Both the position numbers and the translations under genes were made by a program. Below, in pieces: positions 14,964 through 16,968 of a stretch of 16,968 nt of DNA. This stretch comes from Candidatus Tepidiaquacellales bacterium UBA6667. Lineage in GTDB: Bacteria; Bacteroidota; Ignavibacteria; Tepidaquicellales; Tepidaquicellaceae. Every line of letters starts with the position of its first letter. The first letter of the stretch is position 1. The stretch is taken from contig DKKL01000037.1 in assembly GCA_002455255.1 (NCBI GenBank), positions 25,337 to 42,304 on the forward strand. The letters run 5' to 3'. The notes beneath the pieces are model-generated. The model was given only the letters and a program-made list of their open reading frames with translations. It ran no database searches and was not told the DNA's origin.

Positions 14964-16768
14964 AAGCGTTTATACTCTCGGCAGGTATTGGTTCAAGATT
15001 AATTCCGCTTACTTTGACTATTCCTAAGCCGATGTTGCCGATTGTAAATAAACCAGCTTTAGAGCATACCGTAATTCTTTGTAAAAAACATAATATCAAA
15101 GATATTAAAATGAATTTATTTTATCTTCCTGAAAATATTGACAAATATTTTAAGGATGGCAAAGATTTTGGTATAAATATCTCTTATTCACTGGAGAAAA
15201 AGTTATTAGGAACTGCTGGGGCGATAAAAAGAGTTCAGAGTTTTTTTAATGATACTTTTGTTGTTTTAAGCGGCGATGGGTTTACTAATATTGACCTCAC
15301 TTCGATGCTAAAATTTCATAAGGAGAAAAATTCTAAGGCAACTATTGGGGTTAAACAAGTTGAAGATCCTTCAAAATTTGGAGTTGTCGTAACTGATAAT
15401 GATAATCGAATTTTAAAATTTCAGGAAAAACCAAAAAAAGAAGATGCTCTATCAAATTTAATTAATACCGGAATATATATTTTTGAACCGGAAATTTTAG
15501 ATTTAATTCCTGCTAAAGAAGAATATGATTTTGGTTATCAATTGTTTCCGAAGTTATTAGAAATAAATTATCCATTTTATGCTTTTCAGTCAGAATTTGA
15601 CTGGAATGATATCGGAAGCTTAAAAGATTATTGGCAGGTAAATCTGGATGTTGTTTCCGGAAAAGTGAAAGATTTTGGATTTGATAGTTTTGCTGTTAAA
15701 AATAATGTGAAAATAGATGAATCATCTAAAATTGATAAAGATGTATTTGCAAATTCGGTGGGAAGTATTCTTATCGGTAAAAAATGCGAAATTAAAGAAG
15801 GTGTTAAACTAACAGGTCCTTTAGTAATAGGGGATGAAGTATATATTGATGAAAATGCAATATTAAGTGAAAGTGTTATATTAAGCAATACTTATGTGGG
15901 TAAAGAAGTTGAGATAAAACAATCAGTTGTAAATCAAAATTATCATTTAAGTGTTCCTAATAATTTTGGATTATTTATTGATGATGATAAAGTATTAAAA
16001 TCACATCACATCGTTCCATTTAAAACAAGGTTCGATCAGTTTCTTATTAATTCAACTGATAGAATTGTTGCTTTTTTTGCTTTACTGTTTTTATCACCGG
16101 TGTTTTTGATTGTTGCAATTTTAATTAAAATAGGATCAAAAGGTCCGGTTTTTTATATTTCAAAAAGGTTAAAAGCACCTGAAGTTGAAAAAAAAGGTAA
16201 TCACTGGTATGTTTTTATTAAGGAAAAACCTGTAAAATATTATGTCTTCAGAACTATGTATGTTGATGCTGATAAAAGAGTTAAAGATTTGAAAAATAAA
16301 TATGAAACAGGTCCGTTTAGAAAAATTGAAAATGATCCCAGAGTTACAAAAATTGGAAAATTCTTGCGAAAAACTTCAATTGATGAATTGCCATTATTTT
16401 GGAATGTTTTGAAAGGGCAGATGAGTTTAGTTGGGATTTGGGCTTTACCTACTTATGAAGCAAAAGAATTGCTGGATGAAGGTCTGAAATCAGAATCGGG
16501 AAATGAATTACTTGATTTGTCCGAAACTGCAAAAGTGAGATTCCAGGGAAAACTTGGGTTAGCTGGTTTTTGGCAGGCAAGGGGAAGGTCTAACCTCACT
16601 GCAGAAGAAAGAGCTCTTCACGATACTATGCAGTCAGTAATGGAAAATATTGATTATAAAGATAAGCAATATCTTGGAGAATATGGAGAGTTTAAAACAT
16701 ACAAAGGATATTTAAAAGTATTATTTGAAACATTTAAATCAGTAATAAAAAGAGAAGGAGCTATTTAA
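14960..16768 (+). CDS. fusion: NDP-sugar nucleotidyltransferase, left-handed beta-helix, monotopic phosphoglycosyltransferase
   Basis: A 602-residue, three-part enzyme. Residues 1-235 are a sugar-1-phosphate nucleotidyltransferase: LSAGIGSRLIPLT (6-18), PKPMLPI (22-28), SGDGF (104-108), EKP (156-158), and Asp214 in FDWNDIGS. It resembles GDP-mannose or glucose-1-phosphate types. Residues about 245-330 look like hexapeptide beta-helix turns (for example IGKKCEIKEG, VIGDEVYIDENA). Residues about 355-602 are a bacterial sugar transferase of the WcaJ-C/PglC family: one reentrant membrane helix (367-391), NDPRVTKIGKFLRKTS (458-473), the catalytic dyad Asp475-Glu476 in SIDELP, and GLAGFWQARGRS (533-544). 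The usual GPRP motif reads GIWALP (492-497). The protein could make an NDP-sugar and load its sugar phosphate onto undecaprenyl phosphate, the first membrane step of polysaccharide synthesis. The ORF is unbroken. Confidence 0.9.
   Translation: MKAFILSAGIGSRLIPLTLTIPKPMLPIVNKPALEHTVILCKKHNIKDIKMNLFYLPENIDKYFKDGKDFGINISYSLEKKLLGTAGAIKRVQSFFNDTFVVLSGDGFTNIDLTSMLKFHKEKNSKATIGVKQVEDPSKFGVVVTDNDNRILKFQEKPKKEDALSNLINTGIYIFEPEILDLIPAKEEYDFGYQLFPKLLEINYPFYAFQSEFDWNDIGSLKDYWQVNLDVVSGKVKDFGFDSFAVKNNVKIDESSKIDKDVFANSVGSILIGKKCEIKEGVKLTGPLVIGDEVYIDENAILSESVILSNTYVGKEVEIKQSVVNQNYHLSVPNNFGLFIDDDKVLKSHHIVPFKTRFDQFLINSTDRIVAFFALLFLSPVFLIVAILIKIGSKGPVFYISKRLKAPEVEKKGNHWYVFIKEKPVKYYVFRTMYVDADKRVKDLKNKYETGPFRKIENDPRVTKIGKFLRKTSIDELPLFWNVLKGQMSLVGIWALPTYEAKELLDEGLKSESGNELLDLSETAKVRFQGKLGLAGFWQARGRSNLTAEERALHDTMQSVMENIDYKDKQYLGEYGEFKTYKGYLKVLFETFKSVIKREGAI
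16755..16760 (+). promoter_or_regulatory. ribosome binding site of the thymidylyltransferase gene
   Basis: AAGGAG ends 7 bases before the ATG at 16768. It supports that start, which also shares one base with the stop of the preceding fusion gene (TAATG). Confidence 0.6.
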
Positions 16769-16968
16769 TGAAAGGTATTGTCCTCGCTGGTGGTGCAGGA
16801 TCAAGGATGTATCCGATTTCTAAAATTTACAGTAAACAGTTAACACTGATATATGATAAACCTTTAATTTATTATCCTGTATCGGTGTTGATGTTGGCAG
16901 GTATTTCGGATATTTTAATAATATCAAACGAAGAAACAATTCCTCAATATCAAAAATTGTTTGGAAAT
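16768..16968 (+). CDS. rmlA: RmlA-like glucose-1-phosphate thymidylyltransferase (partial, N-terminal 67 residues)
   Basis: My own translation of the right edge gives 67 residues that match the start of RmlA: MKGIVLAGGAGSRMYP with the nucleotide-binding glycine-rich loop and Arg13, SKQL with the catalytic-type Lys23, YDKPLIYYPVSVLMLAGI, and ILIIS. The enzyme makes dTDP-glucose from glucose-1-phosphate and dTTP, the entry to dTDP-rhamnose and other dTDP-deoxysugars. One variation is that the usual KQLLPVYDKP reads KQLTLIYDKP. It is the second nucleotidyltransferase in tandem, directly coupled to the fusion protein, so the operon continues to the right with sugar-nucleotide synthesis. The C-terminal three quarters lies outside the window. 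Confidence 0.9.
   Translation, partial: MKGIVLAGGAGSRMYPISKIYSKQLTLIYDKPLIYYPVSVLMLAGISDILIISNEETIPQYQKLFGN

Noticed and set aside
1..16968. CRISPR array, tRNA, rRNA, transposase, integrase or attachment site
   Set aside because: No regularly spaced repeats, no cloverleaf-like segment, and no mobile-element protein motifs were seen; nearly all the sequence is occupied by genes of uniform composition.

Overview
The window is AT-rich (about 30% GC by eye), almost entirely protein-coding, and uses the standard bacterial code. Most starts have A-rich leaders without a clear Shine-Dalgarno sequence. The gene content (E1 alpha/beta fusion, SpoIIE-type phosphatase with tandem receivers, Fis-type response regulator) suggests the Bacteroidota/Ignavibacteriota side of the FCB group. 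That placement is inference; no rRNA or marker gene is present. I see no tRNA, rRNA, CRISPR array, insertion sequence or integrase. The longest non-coding stretch is the 203-bp divergent intergenic region at 2692-2894.

Layout. (1) 1-2691, minus strand: a complete serine pathway in two overlapping genes. The first is a rare phosphoserine phosphatase-phosphoglycerate dehydrogenase (SerB-SerA) fusion, and the second is a phosphoserine aminotransferase (SerC) that runs off the left edge. (2) 2692-2894: divergent regulatory region with a 13-bp-arm inverted repeat over a possible FCB-type promoter. (3) 2895-4298, plus strand: an NtrC-like response regulator whose AAA+ domain has lost several residues normally needed for sigma-54 activation. 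(4) 4353-10983: a tightly overlapped set comprising an exported PIG-L deacetylase, a complete binding-protein ABC importer (lipoprotein, ATPase, fused double permease; substrate unknown) and a fused E1 alpha/beta 2-oxoacid dehydrogenase. (5) 11000-16968: a signalling and polysaccharide block. It holds a REC-REC-PP2C phosphatase, a GT2 membrane glycosyltransferase with an acidic insert, a STAS antagonist, an RsbW-like HATPase, a nucleotidyltransferase/beta-helix/phosphoglycosyltransferase fusion, and the start of an RmlA-type thymidylyltransferase.

How the genes fit together. Region 5 reads as a partner-switching module (phosphatase, STAS protein, HATPase) interleaved with the enzymes that activate a sugar, load it onto the lipid carrier and extend it. 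No sigma factor is present, so the switch may control polysaccharide synthesis directly, as in Vibrio SypE/SypA or cyanobacterial Hmp systems. Every gene from 4353 rightward is on the plus strand, with gaps of 17 bp or less or overlaps of 14 bp or less, so much of it could be one transcript. The most unusual items are the SerB-SerA fusion, the nucleotidyltransferase-phosphoglycosyltransferase fusion, the divergent HATPase with a long lid insertion, and the degenerate NtrC-like regulator.
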